64,000 nt of DNA. Origin: Fragum whitleyi. Its lineage: Eukaryota; Mollusca; Bivalvia; Cardiida; Cardiidae. Shown here piece after piece: positions 1 to 10,085 of this stretch. The notes under the pieces are model-generated. The model did no database searches and had not been told where the DNA came from. It saw only the letters and a list, made by a program, of their open reading frames with translations. The stretch's first letter is position 1; each line of letters opens with the position of its first letter. The stretch is taken from assembly GCA_948146395.1 (NCBI GenBank), contig OX411552.1, positions 50,148,258 through 50,212,257 of the forward strand, read 5' to 3'. The translations under genes were made by a program, and so were the position numbers.

Positions 1-651
1 ATACTTATCATCCATGCCAATATTGAAGTCTGTAGGGCTCCTGGTTCATTAGAAGATGAAGGTTGAAGTTACACAATTTTCACAAAAGTACTCCCCCCTC
101 CCCCCTGGTGCTCCGCACCTGGTGGCATTACAGTCATGATTTTAGCTATTTTTATTAAGGTCTATGAGCTGATCCTCCATGCCAATTTTCAAGTCTGTAG
201 GGCTTGTGGTTCAGAAGAAGAAGAAGGTTAAAGATTACAAAATTTTGACAAAAGTACTACCCTCTTCCCCCTGGTGCTCCGCACCTGGTGAATCTATAGT
301 CATGATTTTAGCTAATTCAATTAATGTCCATATGCTGATCATCCATGCCAATATTCAAGTCTATCGGGCTCCTTGTTTAGAAGAAGATGAAGGTTAAAGA
401 TTACAAAATTTACCCAAAGTACTACCCCCTCCCCCCTGGTGCTCCGCACCTGGTGGCCCAACAGATATGATTTTAGCAATTTTTATTAAGGTCTATGAGC
501 TGATCATCCATGCCAAATTTCAAGGCTGTAAGACTGCTTGTTCAGAAGAAGAAGAATTTTAAAGATTTAAAAAATGTTTACTTTTGTTGCCACAGCAACC
601 AGAGTTTTTCACCGTTTTCAATTCTTTTAGCAATTCTTAAAGGAACATTTC

Positions 652-683
<32 letters not shown>

Positions 684-836
684 TAGGAGGAGATGTCATT
701 TAAAGAAATTGTTGACGGAAAACGGACGACTGACGACGGAAGACTGACAACGGACGCCGGACGGACGCCGGACAAAAGGTGATCACAATAGCTCACTTGA
801 GCACGTTGTGCTCAGGTAAGCTAACAACAAAGGGCA
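1..836. repeat. Tandem array, about 163-bp monomer, four copies, with terminal tail
   Basis: The motif 'catccatgccaat' recurs near 8, 178, 340 and 504, each time followed by 'aagtctgtagggctcctg'-like text and by 'ctggtgctccgcacctggtg'. From about 715 the array passes into a GGACG-rich stretch and ends with 'gatcacaatagctcac' and the imperfect hairpin 'gagcacgttgtgctc' followed by 'aggtaagct'. The same terminal signature recurs at 20860-20895, 41430-41465 and, reversed, at 43661-43700. I see no coding potential; the short ORF at 179-397 is array sequence. Confidence 0.8.
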
Positions 837-939
837 ATACCTAACAAGAGTGCCATCGTCACAAAATACGCTGCCACTTTGCTGCTGTTTCACAAAAATA
901 ATTGTAGACTCTACTTATTTTGACAGAACCAAATTGAAA

Positions 940-2130
940 ATGACCAAGTTTCATTTAAATCAAGACAAAAAGTTAGGAAGAGTTGCCTTCACAAGGCTGC
1001 AATTTCAATAAGCCCCAGGCACCCCAAGTTTTAAGGGGACATAATTCAGGGAAATAAATGAGCCATAAAATCCTTGATCCATGTACATCTACAAATTATG
1101 GTGATGACATTTACCAAGTCTCATTTAAATAAAGACAAAAAGTAAGGAGGAGTTGTATTCAAAAGGCTGCAATTTCAATAAGCCCTAGATACTAAGTTTT
1201 AAGGGGGCATAATTTAGGGTAAAAATTAATGAACCATAAAATTCTTACTTCATGCTCATCTACCAATTTCGGTTATAACATCCACCAAGTTTCATTTAGA
1301 TCCAGCCAGAAACTTAGGAAGAGTTGCATTCACAAGGCTGCAATTTCAATAAGCCCCAGAGACTAAATTTTAAGGGGGCATAACTGAGGCAATAAGCCCC
1401 AGAGACTAAGTTTTTAAGGGGCATAACTCAGGCAAAAATCAACCAACCATATAACCCTTACTTCATGCACATATACCAATTGATGTGATAACATTGACCA
1501 AGTTTCAAGAAGATCCAGCCAGAAACTTAGGAGGAGTTGCGTTGACAAGAAAAGTGGACCAAGTGACTACGTTTTAAGGGGCATAACTCAGGCAAAAATC
1601 ATTGAACCATAAAATCATTCCTTCATGCACATCTACCAATTGAGGTGATTACATTGACCAAGTTACAAGAAAATCCAGCCAGAAACTTAGGAGGAGTTGC
1701 GTTGACAAGAAAAGTGGACCCAAAGACTAAGTTATCAAGGGGCATAACTCAGGCAAAAATCAACGAACCATATAATCATTCCTTCATGCACATCTACCAA
1801 TTGAGGTGATTACATTGACCAAGTTTCAAGAAGATCCAGCCAGAAACTTAGGAGGAGTTGCGTTGACAAGAAAAGTGGACCCAGAGACTAAGTTATCAAG
1901 GGGCATAACTCAGGCAAAAATCAACGAACCGTAAAATCCTTCCTTCATGCACATCTACCAATTGAGGTGATAATATTGACCAAGTTTCAAGAAGATCCAG
2001 CCAGAAGTTAAGGAGGAGTTGCGTTGACAAGAAAAGTGGACGGACGTACGGACGGATGGACGGACAGATGGACGGATGGACGGACGGACAGACGGAGAAG
2101 ATGACGCCAATATGCGGCGTATAAAAAAAT
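940..2130. repeat. Tandem array, about 155-180-bp monomers, with GGAC block and hairpin end
   Basis: Repeated units contain 'ggggcataactcaggcaaaa', 'cttcatgcacatctaccaat' and 'gaccaagtttcaagaagatc'. The left copies (940-1400) are more diverged than the right copies (1400-2030). The array ends in a GGACG/GGACA microsatellite (2037-2097), then 'cgccaatatgcggcg' and 'tataaaaaaa'. Minus-strand ORFs rich in SVRPSIRP are translations of the microsatellite and are not genes. Confidence 0.8.
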
Positions 2131-2262
2131 AGGCAAGGTAGAGTTGTGGTTCTTGTGCACTGCACTCCCCCTTGGTGAGATCTATACACCCATGAAGTTT
2201 CATGATCCTAGCTATTATACTTTTAGAGATATACTCTGGACAAGATTCTAGTCTGAACTAGA
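2131..2262. repeat. Single monomer of the 156-bp family arrayed at 7.1-8.1 kb
   Basis: It carries 'aataggcaaggtagagttgtggttcttgtgc', 'tctatacacccatgaagttt' and 'agagatatactctggacaag' in the same order as the multi-copy array at 7080-8095. It is an isolated unit between two other arrays. Confidence 0.7.
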
Positions 2263-2279
2263 ACTGTCGCAGAGCGGAC

Positions 2280-3112
2280 TAATACCCCCCACAAGCACTT
2301 TGTCAAATTGCAAGTGCTATTAGTGCATGATGTGTTTGTAACTAATATTGAGGTCATATGTAGCATTTGCATGAAGTTTCATGATTCTAGGTCGCTTGGT
2401 TTTTGAGTTAAGAGTCCAGAAATGAAAATTGAACAAAAATTGACTATGACCTTGACCTTTGACCTATATGACCCAAAAACAATAGGGCACTTCCTTGGAT
2501 CATGAGCAACATTTGCATAAAGTTTCATGCTTGTGGGTCACTTGGTTCTTGAGTTAGAGTCCGGAAACGCAAATTGAACAAAGGCTGACTGTGACCTTGA
2601 CCTTTGACCTACATGACCCAGAAACAATAGGGCACTTCCTTGGGTCATAAGGAACATTTGTATAAAGTTTCATGATTGTAGGCCACTTGGTTCTTGAGTT
2701 AGAGTCCGAAAACGAAAATTGAACAAAGGCTGACTGTGACCTTGACCTTTGACCTATATGACCCAAAAACAATAGGGCACTTCCTTGGGTCATAAGGAAC
2801 ATTTGTATAAAGTTTCATGATTGTAGGCCACTTGGTTCTTGAGTTAGAGTCCGGAAACGAAAATTGAACAAAGGCTGACTGTGACCTTGACCTTTGACCT
2901 ACATGACCCAAAAACAATAGGGCACTTCCTTGGGTCATAAGGAACATTTGTATAAAGTTTCATGGTTGTAGGTCATCTGGTTCTTGAGTTAGAGTCCGGA
3001 AACGAAAAGGTCTACGGACGGACGGATGGACGGACGGACAGATGGACAGACAGACAGACATGGTGAAACCAATATACCCCCCTCTACTTCGTAGGTGGGG
3101 GGTATAAAAACA
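2280..3112. repeat. Tandem array, about 145-bp monomer ('gaccttgacctttgacc' family) with hairpin end
   Basis: At least four units carry 'aatagggcacttccttggg', 'aagtttcatgattgtaggcc', 'ttgagttagagtccggaaac' and 'gaccttgacctttgacc'. The array stops at a GGAC/GACA microsatellite (3010-3060), then a strong hairpin ('tatacccccct' with 'ggtggggggtata') and 'aaaaa'. A degraded member of the family lies at 46470-46790. It does not code for protein. Confidence 0.8.
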
Positions 3113-3320
3113 ACAAATGGCAATACCTCAAAAAATAGGCCAGGTAGAGTTATGGTGCACTGCACTCCGCAATGATGAGAAGAATACAATTGCCAAGTTT
3201 GAAGTCCATCGGACTTCAAGTGACAGAGTTATGCTCCGGACAAAGAAGTGGATGCCGCCGGACGCCCGGACGCCACGGGTGATCCCATAATACGTCCCGT
3301 CTTCGACGGGCGTATAAAAA
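3113..3320 (+). repeat. 3' tail of hairpin-ended repeat ('cccgtcttcgacggg' end)
   Basis: The block runs through 'gcaatgatgagaagaataca', a GC-rich GCCGGACGCC stretch and the hairpin 'cccgtcttcgacggg', then 'cgtataaaaa'. An almost identical tail ends the array at 8100-8330, and shorter matches to the hairpin end occur at 45535-45568 and 51236-51262. Confidence 0.75.
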
Positions 3321-3593
3321 TTTGACCGCTAGAGTGCACACAAGATGTTGACGGACATTGGACACAGAGTGTTCACAATAGCTTGACATGAGCAATTCAT
3401 GCTAAAGTGAGCTAATGATAAAACCTAAGAAATATCTCATTGTCAATAAAACAATTTTTTAGCATTTAGAAAGTATTTGCAGTAGTTTGAATGAAGTTCA
3501 TTGTCACTTTCAACAGTATTTCAGTCATATCGTAGCAGCCGATTTATCTAAGCAAGGCTTCTTGTCTAAAATTTTTAAGACTTTGTGTACTAC

Positions 3594-3795
3594 CTGGATT
3601 TTGTGGATGATAGCCCTGTCTTTTCATAAACTCTTCCCGACTCAGACCCACTGACTTGGCTGATACTAGATACAGGTAGACTGTTGATCCCTCTGCCTTG
3701 ATTTTACACTGACTGAGTGTCTCCGTGTCTGGAGGTATTCGCTGACCAATGATCCAGGTCTGTACCTCCACTGGAAACATGTGCTTCATCAACAT
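3594..3795 (-). CDS. RBCK1: RBCK1-like exon 5: second half of ubiquitin-like domain
   Basis: The exon encodes about residues 494-560, opening MLMKHMFPVEVQTWIIGQR and continuing through TETLSQCKIKAEGSTVYLYL to VSAKSVGLSREEF. WxIGQR, the spaced ETL and the YLYLxSA strand are the hallmark end of the HOIL-1L/SHARPIN ubiquitin-like domain, which in vertebrates contacts the HOIP UBA domain to build LUBAC, the linear-ubiquitin ligase. The acceptor is 'gttcttattcag' at the upper end, and the donor CCAG|GTAGTA gives a phase-1 exit. The open frame continues up to 3888 into the intron, but that part (a run of INNKGKYG) is not domain-like. Nothing coding follows to the left edge. Family assignment is strong; which LUBAC subunit it represents is not settled. 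Confidence 0.88.
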
Positions 3796-3799
3796 CTGA

Positions 3800-4914
3800 A
3801 TAAGAACACATGTACCGTATTTCCCCTTATTATTAATAATGCCCTCCCTAATAGTGGCACCACTACATTTTTTACTAAGAAAACCCACTTCAAATGCCTA
3901 AATTTGAGGACTTGTTGAGACCTCTTCTCTAATTTGATGTGAATTTCATTTATATGATTGTTTAGATGAAATTTACCTCAAAATAAAGGGAAAAGGGCCT
4001 AAAAGAAATCAATTTTAATGATTCTTAAATCAGAAATTGCATACTAAATAATAGCTCCCTGACCATATTTTGTATAGCTCCATGGAGTGTTTATTAGGAG
4101 AAATTTGGCATATGTAGCCTGTAGGGACAAAAAGGCCTATTTGGAAAGTGTGAAAAGTGTCAACTCTAGTCAGACTGGACTTACAGTGCAGACTGACTAG
4201 GATCAAAACTTTTTGCTTTATGGCCATTTTCTGGATGTAAAACGATCATTCTACCTTCTACCTTAATGTGAAAGAATTTTTGAAATGCAAACCTCAGTTG
4301 ATCTTAAATGGAACCAAACTCTTTTTCAAATATTTATTTTACAGAGTTCCCTAGATTAGCTCCCATTCCACTGATCTGAAGTATTGTTAAATGAGCAAAA
4401 TTCAACTACAGGAAGTGTTGAGCAAAGTTTCGAAAACCTTTCAATTTCTAAATGTAGGTCAAAAGTAAAGGTTGAAAGGTCTTCATCTCAAGACAAATGA
4501 AAATCACAAGATTAGTGTATACATGAATATAATTGACCTACAAGTAAACATTCAGAAAATAAAAGCTAGATTTCAGATTAAAGTTTTCAAAAGAAGGTCA
4601 AGGTCACAAAGTGACATATCTAATTGACAAGTGAAAACCCTCACAGGTATACATTTAGTAAACCATAATGGTCCAAGGTGTAAGTATTCAGCAAATATAA
4701 GCAAGATTGAAGTTCATGGTTTGAGTTTTTTAAAAGTATGTCAAAGTTCAAGGCCAAGGTAACAAAGTCAAGGATTATCATGACCTCATGTGAAAGACTA
4801 TCAATTGCCGAATCAGATTGTATGTGTGAAGAATTTTGGTCCTAAATATAAGCATTCAAGGACCTCAACCACAAGTAAAAAGACTAAAGACCGGTGAGAG
4901 TACATATTTGTTGG
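3800..4914. other. RBCK1-like intron 4, left part: no gene seen
   Basis: AT-rich intronic sequence. At 4440-4880 it contains loosely repeated 'aggtcaaggtcac' and 'gaccta' phrases, a degraded member of the 'gaccttgacc' array type. No exon-like open frame was found on either strand. Confidence 0.5.
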
Positions 4915-6172
4915 TTTGAATGGGGTTTAAAAATAGCTTTTAACAATAATTATAACACGATGGCGTAAAACGCATTAATTAAATAAGAAGAAATTACCTA
5001 GAACTTTATTTGCAACAAGTGTCATGTGTTTTAAGTTAAAACTTTTAACTGTGTACTAGGGATGGGAATGAGTATTTGATTAATCGAGTACTCGATGGAA
5101 CGTCCGATTATCGATTACCAATTTCACTAATCGATTAATCGGTATAAAAATGCAATAATAGCAAATTCGTTTCCAATCTCATTTTTTCATATTTTTCTCA
5201 AAATATTGATCTTTCATATTATATGCTGTTCAGCTAAAGATAATGTATACAACACCTGGTCGCCTGCGGATTGTCTTATCCATCAATATTTTTCCAAATT
5301 TGCACTCAAGTGCCAGCTGCCATTGTTCTTGCTATCAAGCAATACAACAACAATACACGTAATCTTGTAACTTTTCACACCTTCGAATATCGGTAGTCTT
5401 ATCAGGGACAGTGCGATTAACTTGGAACTTCGGATGAACGGAATGTTGCAGTGTCGTTCCAAAACCTTGTAATGCAATTTTATCGAAGTTGTAGTTACTT
5501 GGTCTTTCTCAACTGAAGGTTATGTATAAAACCGATGAATTTCGCCCGTAAATATTACCGAGAAATGACACTCTCTAAGCATGCACTTTACAATTTCCGT
5601 TTCTTAAAATAAATTAGCAATTATAAGTCATTTCAACTGCCCCTTCGACCGAAAATATGCAGCAAATACCATATATCTTTACGTCTGAAGACACAGAGTA
5701 AATTTATGTCCTCAATTCTATCTGAGTACTCGAGTACCCGATCGGAAAGGTGAACGAGTAATCAATTAGTAAATTTGGTACTCGTTACCATCCCTACTGT
5801 GTACACAGATCACTTCCCCTTTTTTTTACTCAACATAATCTTTGAGATCATATGCATATGCTAAATGATGCGCTTTGCTTTCTTGGAAATTCTCCCAACG
5901 TCAAAATCATTTCTGTTTCATTAATTTTACATCCATAAAATGAAAAATACATTTTTACACCTAGAAAAGCAACAAGAAGCCTAATTTCAGAACTGAAATC
6001 ATGTAATAATGGATATAATTTCATTGTCCCTAAGGTGTGTCGATGAATAAGGTCTGATGGAGAAGAAATTCTGCCCTCGGATTTGAGCTTTTGTGTAAAA
6101 CTCCCCGCCCCCCCCCCCCCCCATCAGACTTTATACATCAAAGGGTAAATGAAATTATTTCATAATTAAGTC
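4915..6172 (+). repeat. Interspersed repeat E, copy 1, split by a hAT MITE
   Basis: Sequence outside 5057-5796 matches 29875-30432 along its length, for example 'aataagaagaa(a)ttac', 'agaactttatt', 'acacagat', 'gtctgatgg' and the final 'ccatcagacttta', which pairs with 'gtctgatgg'. In the other copy the hAT insertion site is unoccupied. A 16-base C run lies at 6107-6122. Confidence 0.7.
5057..5796. mobile_element. hAT-type MITE, copy 1, with 8-bp target duplication
   Basis: The ends are inverted: 'tagggatgggaatgagta' at the left and 'tactcgttaccatcccta' at the right. The flanking 8-mers 'ctgtgtac' (5049-5056 and 5797-5804) are identical. An 8-bp duplication with short TIRs is characteristic of the hAT superfamily. 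Subterminal regions are rich in 'cgattaatcg' and 'gagtactcga' palindromes. No transposase ORF is present in 740 bp, so the copy is non-autonomous. It sits in RBCK1-like intron 4. Confidence 0.92.
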
Positions 6173-7079
6173 AGGTGAGTATAGATTTGAACTTGAAGTA
6201 TGATGGTTCTAAGTATAAGCATATATATTCAAAGTTTTATCTAATCGCTTGTTTTAAGGGTGAAGGTCATTGTCAAAAAGGATTTGATCCTAGATGAAGG
6301 TCCATCACCCTATGAGTGTATATCTAAAATATGAGCCCCCTATGACTAATTCACACTGATCATGAAAGTACAATAGCTCTTCTTAGATATTTGACCTGAG
6401 CGAGCTTAGAGCACTCAGTTTAACAATATTTTGATATATTATTCAAGTACATGTATTATGCATTAATAATTTGGATGAGGTGATAATTGAATTTAATACT
6501 TTGGTTAATCATTTCAACTGAAAACTGTCAAAATCATCAAAACTACAGATTGTGCACCTATGCTATTTTTTTATTCCTGTTTTCCAGTGACTCCTTACAG
6601 GTTCCATGTTGTAAAGATGCTTAATTGGATCACAAGCTTTGATAGTGAGCATGACATGACCTTGTCCTAATTGTGTAAATGGGTTTAACCTTGAGCATGA
6701 AATATAACCTGACTGTCATCAAAAATCATTTAATACCTTCCCTATGTTTGAGATCTCTTATTGTAATGTAGACCTGGCTGTCAGCAATAATCATATTCAA
6801 TCTTCCTCATTTTTGAGAAACTTTATTGTATGTTGCCCTGGCTGTCAGCAAAAACAGGCAGAACTGTTCCAAAATTGGATTATCTGCTCCTCGTGCAAAA
6901 GCTTCACCCTGAATTTCTGCATAAAAACTCTATTAATCCTTTTAGTGTATACGCAAAGACACACACGGAAGATTTTTCCTGTTAACAGATACCAAAACAA
7001 GGTGCCAAATTGTCACAAGATACGCCCGTCACACTGCTTAGTATTAACTGGGGGTTTGAATAGAACTGAGGTTATTTTG
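6173..7079. other. RBCK1-like intron 4, middle: no gene seen
   Basis: Intronic sequence with a few loose duplications ('ttgtaatgtagacctggctgtcagcaa' is followed by 'ttgtatgttgccctggctgtcagcaa'). The 119-codon open frame at 6744-7103 spans this and the start of the next array. It has no recognisable domain, so I do not call it a gene. Confidence 0.45.
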
Positions 7080-8334
7080 CATGAATATTTTTTGCACCCA
7101 TGAAGTTTCATGATCCTAGCTATTTTACTTTTACAGATATACTCCGGACAAGATTCAAGTCTGAAAAACAACAAAGGGCAATAACTCAAAAAATAGGCCA
7201 GGTAGAATTATGGTTACTGTACACTGCACTCCCCCTTGGTGAGATCTATACACCCATGAAGTTTCATGATCCTAGCTATTATACTTTTAGAGATATACTC
7301 TGGACAAGATTAAAGTCTGAAAAACAACAAAGGGCAATAACTCAAAAAATAGGCCAGGTAGAGTTATGGTTCTTGTGCACTGCACCCCCCCTTGGTTAGA
7401 TCTATACACCCATAAAGTTTCATGATCCTAGCTATTATACTTTAAGAGATATACTCCGGACAAGATTCAAGTCTGAATAACAACAAAGGGCAATAACTCA
7501 AAAAATAGGCCAGGTAGAGTTATGGTTCTTGTGCACTGCACTCCCCCTTTGTGAGATCTAAACACCCATGAAGTTTCATGATCCTAGCTATTATACTTTA
7601 AGAGATATACTCCGGACAAGATTCAAGTCTGAAAAACAACAAAGGGCAATAACTCAAAAAATAGGCCAGGTAGAGTTATGGTTCTTGTGCACTGCACTCC
7701 CCCTTGATGTGATCTATACACCCATGAAGTTTCATGATCCTAGCTATTATACTTTTAGAGATATACTCCGGACAAGATTCAAGTCTGAAAAACAACAAAG
7801 GGAAATAACTCAAAAAATAGGCCAGGTAGAATTATGGTTCTTGTGCACTGCACTCCCCCTTTGTGAGATCTATTCACCCATGAAGTTTCATGATCCTAGC
7901 TATTATACTTTAAGAGATATACTCCGGACAAGATTCAAGTCTGAAAAACAACAAAGGGCAATAACTCAAAAAATAGGCCAGGTAGAGTTATGGTTCTTGT
8001 GCACTGCACTCCCCCTTGGTGAGATCTATACACCAATGAAGTTTCATGATCCTAGCTATTATACTTTTAGAGATATACTCCGGACAAGATTATAGTATGA
8101 AAAACAACAAAGGGTAATTACTCAAAAAATAGGCCAGGTAGAGTTACGGTTCTTGTGCACTGCACTCCGCAATGATGAGAAGAATACAATTGCCAAGTTT
8201 GAAGTCAATCGGACTTCAGGTGACAGAGTTATGCTCCGGACAAAGAAGTGGACGCCGCCGGACGCCCAGACACCCGGACGCCACGGGTGACTCCATAAGA
8301 TGTCCCGTCTTCGATGGGCGTATAAAAATATATG
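7080..8334 (+). repeat. Tandem array, about 156-bp monomer, about seven copies, with hairpin tail
   Basis: Nearly identical units contain 'acaacaaagggcaataactc', 'aataggccaggtagagttat', 'cacccatgaagtttcatgat' and 'agatatactccggacaag'. They are far more uniform than the other arrays in the window, implying recent amplification. The unit length is divisible by three (156), so an open frame runs through several units (7568-8095) and looks like a repetitive protein; it is array sequence. The tail (8100-8330) ends in 'cccgtcttcgatgggcgtataaaaa' like the tail at 3113-3320. Confidence 0.88.
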
Positions 8335-8448
8335 CATGGTGTGGAAGTATTGTGTGTATGTACATAAACAGCCCTTCCTCAATATTCTTCTACCAAAACT
8401 CACTTTTACAGTTTTTATAAGTTCAAAATTCGTAAAAAGCATTTTGAT

Positions 8449-8514
8449 TGCTCAACGCGAAACAGTTGTAACTCTATTATATGTATAGGGAGTTACAACT
8501 TATTTGCCCTGAGC
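8449..8514. repeat. Short palindromic element, copy 1
   Basis: A near-perfect inverted repeat with arms 'gttgtaact' and 'agttacaac' around an AT-rich loop, extended outward by 'gctca' and 'tgagc'. Related hairpins lie at 13281-13342 and 14992-15060. It ends only 19 bp from the donor of the exon at 8533-8626. Confidence 0.7.
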
Positions 8515-8532
8515 CATCAATACTCTACCTAC

Positions 8533-8626
8533 CCTATTTTTGAGATCCCTTATTGTGTCAGAAGCTCGCACCTTCAGCATGATATTCACCCCTGATGATT
8601 CCTTGTCTTCTATAAAAACTTTCAAA
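8533..8626 (-). CDS. RBCK1: RBCK1-like exon 4: first half of ubiquitin-like domain
   Basis: This 94-bp exon is too short for ORF listings and was found by asking what should join the two neighbouring exons. It encodes LKVFIEDKESSGVNIMLKV then RASDTIRDLKNR, matching the ubiquitin-like opening strands of HOIL-1 (an acidic 'VED' turn, a second strand, a 'TV..LK' helix). The acceptor is 'ggttgattttcag' and the donor AGG|GTAGGT. Entry phase 2 completes the split Asn codon from the exon at 9034-9925, and exit phase 0 meets ATG TTG of the next exon. The joined reading is a continuous ubiquitin fold, which is strong support for all three exons. Confidence 0.88.
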
Positions 8627-8639
8627 CTGAAAATCAACC

Positions 8640-9027
8640 AAACAATTTATTAATTTGTGTAATCCATTGCCTATTTGTTTTGTTTGTTAGACCATAGCTA
8701 CAGATAGAAATGTAATTTCAGATTAGATTTACTTGCACATATGCTAAGTTATGAAATTGATGAAATACCACAATTTTCAGTGATAAATGATCTATTTTGA
8801 CGTCCTTTTCATTATTGAGTAGTAAGAGGAATTAAACAAAAATGTTTTGTGGGGAGTGCATTTGTCAATCTAGAATGCTCTGTTTAGCTCACTATACTAT
8901 GTTATTAGAATTTCTCCAAAATCTTTGCCCCTATTTGAGTGAGGATACCATTTGAGTACTTATTTTGATGTGCCTCATTATACTTGTCAAGTCTTTTACA
9001 ATGTGATAAATTGCTTGGACTTAGATA
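8640..9027. other. RBCK1-like intron 3: unremarkable
   Basis: A 407-bp intron (8627-9033) with no repeat family or second reading frame that I can identify. It begins with the donor GTAAGT at 9033-9028. Confidence 0.6.
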
Positions 9028-9033
9028 ACTTAC

Positions 9034-9925
9034 TTAAATTCTTTGTCCAGATCTTCAGCACCAGGTTTTAGCCCAATATCTATGTTCACATTGACACCAT
9101 TCTCTGCTGCCAGCTCCCTGGCATATTTACCAGCCTGGTCTCTATCTCCTTCATTTATAGCAGCAACCAACAACTCCCCAATCCTCTGACATCTCTTTAG
9201 TTTGGGGTTATCCTGCTGGGATTTGTCAGCCATTTTATCCTTATTATCTGTTCCCATTGGGATGTAGCGTTCTGATGTAGGAATGAATTCTGACAACAGT
9301 CTAGGGTTAGTCTCACTATTCAAATATTGTTTTTTCTTGTTAGATTGGTCATCATCCAGAGTTTTTGTATGATCTGATTCCTGTACTACCTTTACCTTAT
9401 CACCAGGTGATTTATCATTTAAATTATTGTGTTTTTGTTCATCTACATCAATAACAGTGTCTACAGACTGGGGGTTATATTTTGTGTAGTCTAGGTCATT
9501 GCTGTATTCTTGTATAGAATGAAGTAAAGATTCCAAAGTTTGAGGCAACTCTGTAGGATGGATATGCAAACTATCACACTTATCACTCAAAGTTTGAATT
9601 AATTTTGAAACCTTTTCTTCTGTGCCTTTTTCTTTCCGTGCAAGTTCTTGACTAAAATTTTTTAATACTCGAATGGTTTTGTTAAAAGCTATTTCATATG
9701 GTGCAGGGTCAAATGGTGCTTCAAGAAAAGTTTCATCATTTTTGGTAGTTATAGGCTCCTCCACTTCTGATTGGTCACTCCCACTGTTACAGGGCTGGTC
9801 CTCAGGAATTGTGCTAGTCTCACTGGTTCCCCTTTGTGTAGGATCCCTCTCTAGTGTAAAACGTCTTTGGCTGGATGGACTAACAGCTTTGTCTTCTGCT
9901 CCTTGCACTCCAACTAGTAAATAGG
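9034..9925 (-). CDS. RBCK1: RBCK1-like exon 3: polar linker and LTM-like region
   Basis: The exon encodes roughly residues 165-462. Most of it is a polar, acidic, low-complexity linker (SETSTIPEDQPCNSGSDQSE, later many D, N and K), with a helical stretch near IRVLKNFSQELARKEK. The final 50 residues, IGELLVAAINEGDRDQAGKY to NIDIGLKPGAEDL, resemble the LUBAC-tethering motif at the HOIL-1 N-terminus, where two helices precede a 'QLKP' strand. The donor is AA|GTAAGT. Two in-frame acceptors compete: 'ttctttacag' at 9926 fits the phase of exon 2, while the stronger tract 'ttttttttccag' would start the exon at 9953 and demand a different exon 2 donor. There is no initiator Met here, so it is internal. 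Confidence 0.82.
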
Positions 9926-10085
9926 CTGTAAAGAAAAATTCCCCTAATAATTTCTGGAAAAAAAAAAAGAAATATGACTTGTGATTTTAATGTCCATGCC
10001 TGATATTTTTGTGCTCCTTTCCAATGTAAGATAAGATAAAGTCCATCTTGCTAGAGAGACAACTTCTATTAAGCGACCTTTTTTA

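Noticed and set aside
1896..2203. Frames rich in SVRPSIRPSVR, and similar ones at 2989-3219, 11875-12079, 19418-19736 and 21475-21792
   Set aside because: GGAC/GACA microsatellite read on the minus strand; these are recurrent spurious ORFs in bivalve genomes.
6744..7103. 119-codon frame as a gene
   Set aside because: Its 3' part enters the tandem array and the rest has no domain, no splice context and an internal local duplication.
7100..8095. Repetitive 'protein' of 52-residue units (MKFHDPSYYTF...)
   Set aside because: The 156-bp tandem monomer is divisible by three, which keeps the frame open; other units of the same array contain stops.
9673..9924. Plus-strand 83-codon frame opposite RBCK1-like exon 3
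   Set aside because: Antisense shadow of a well-supported exon.
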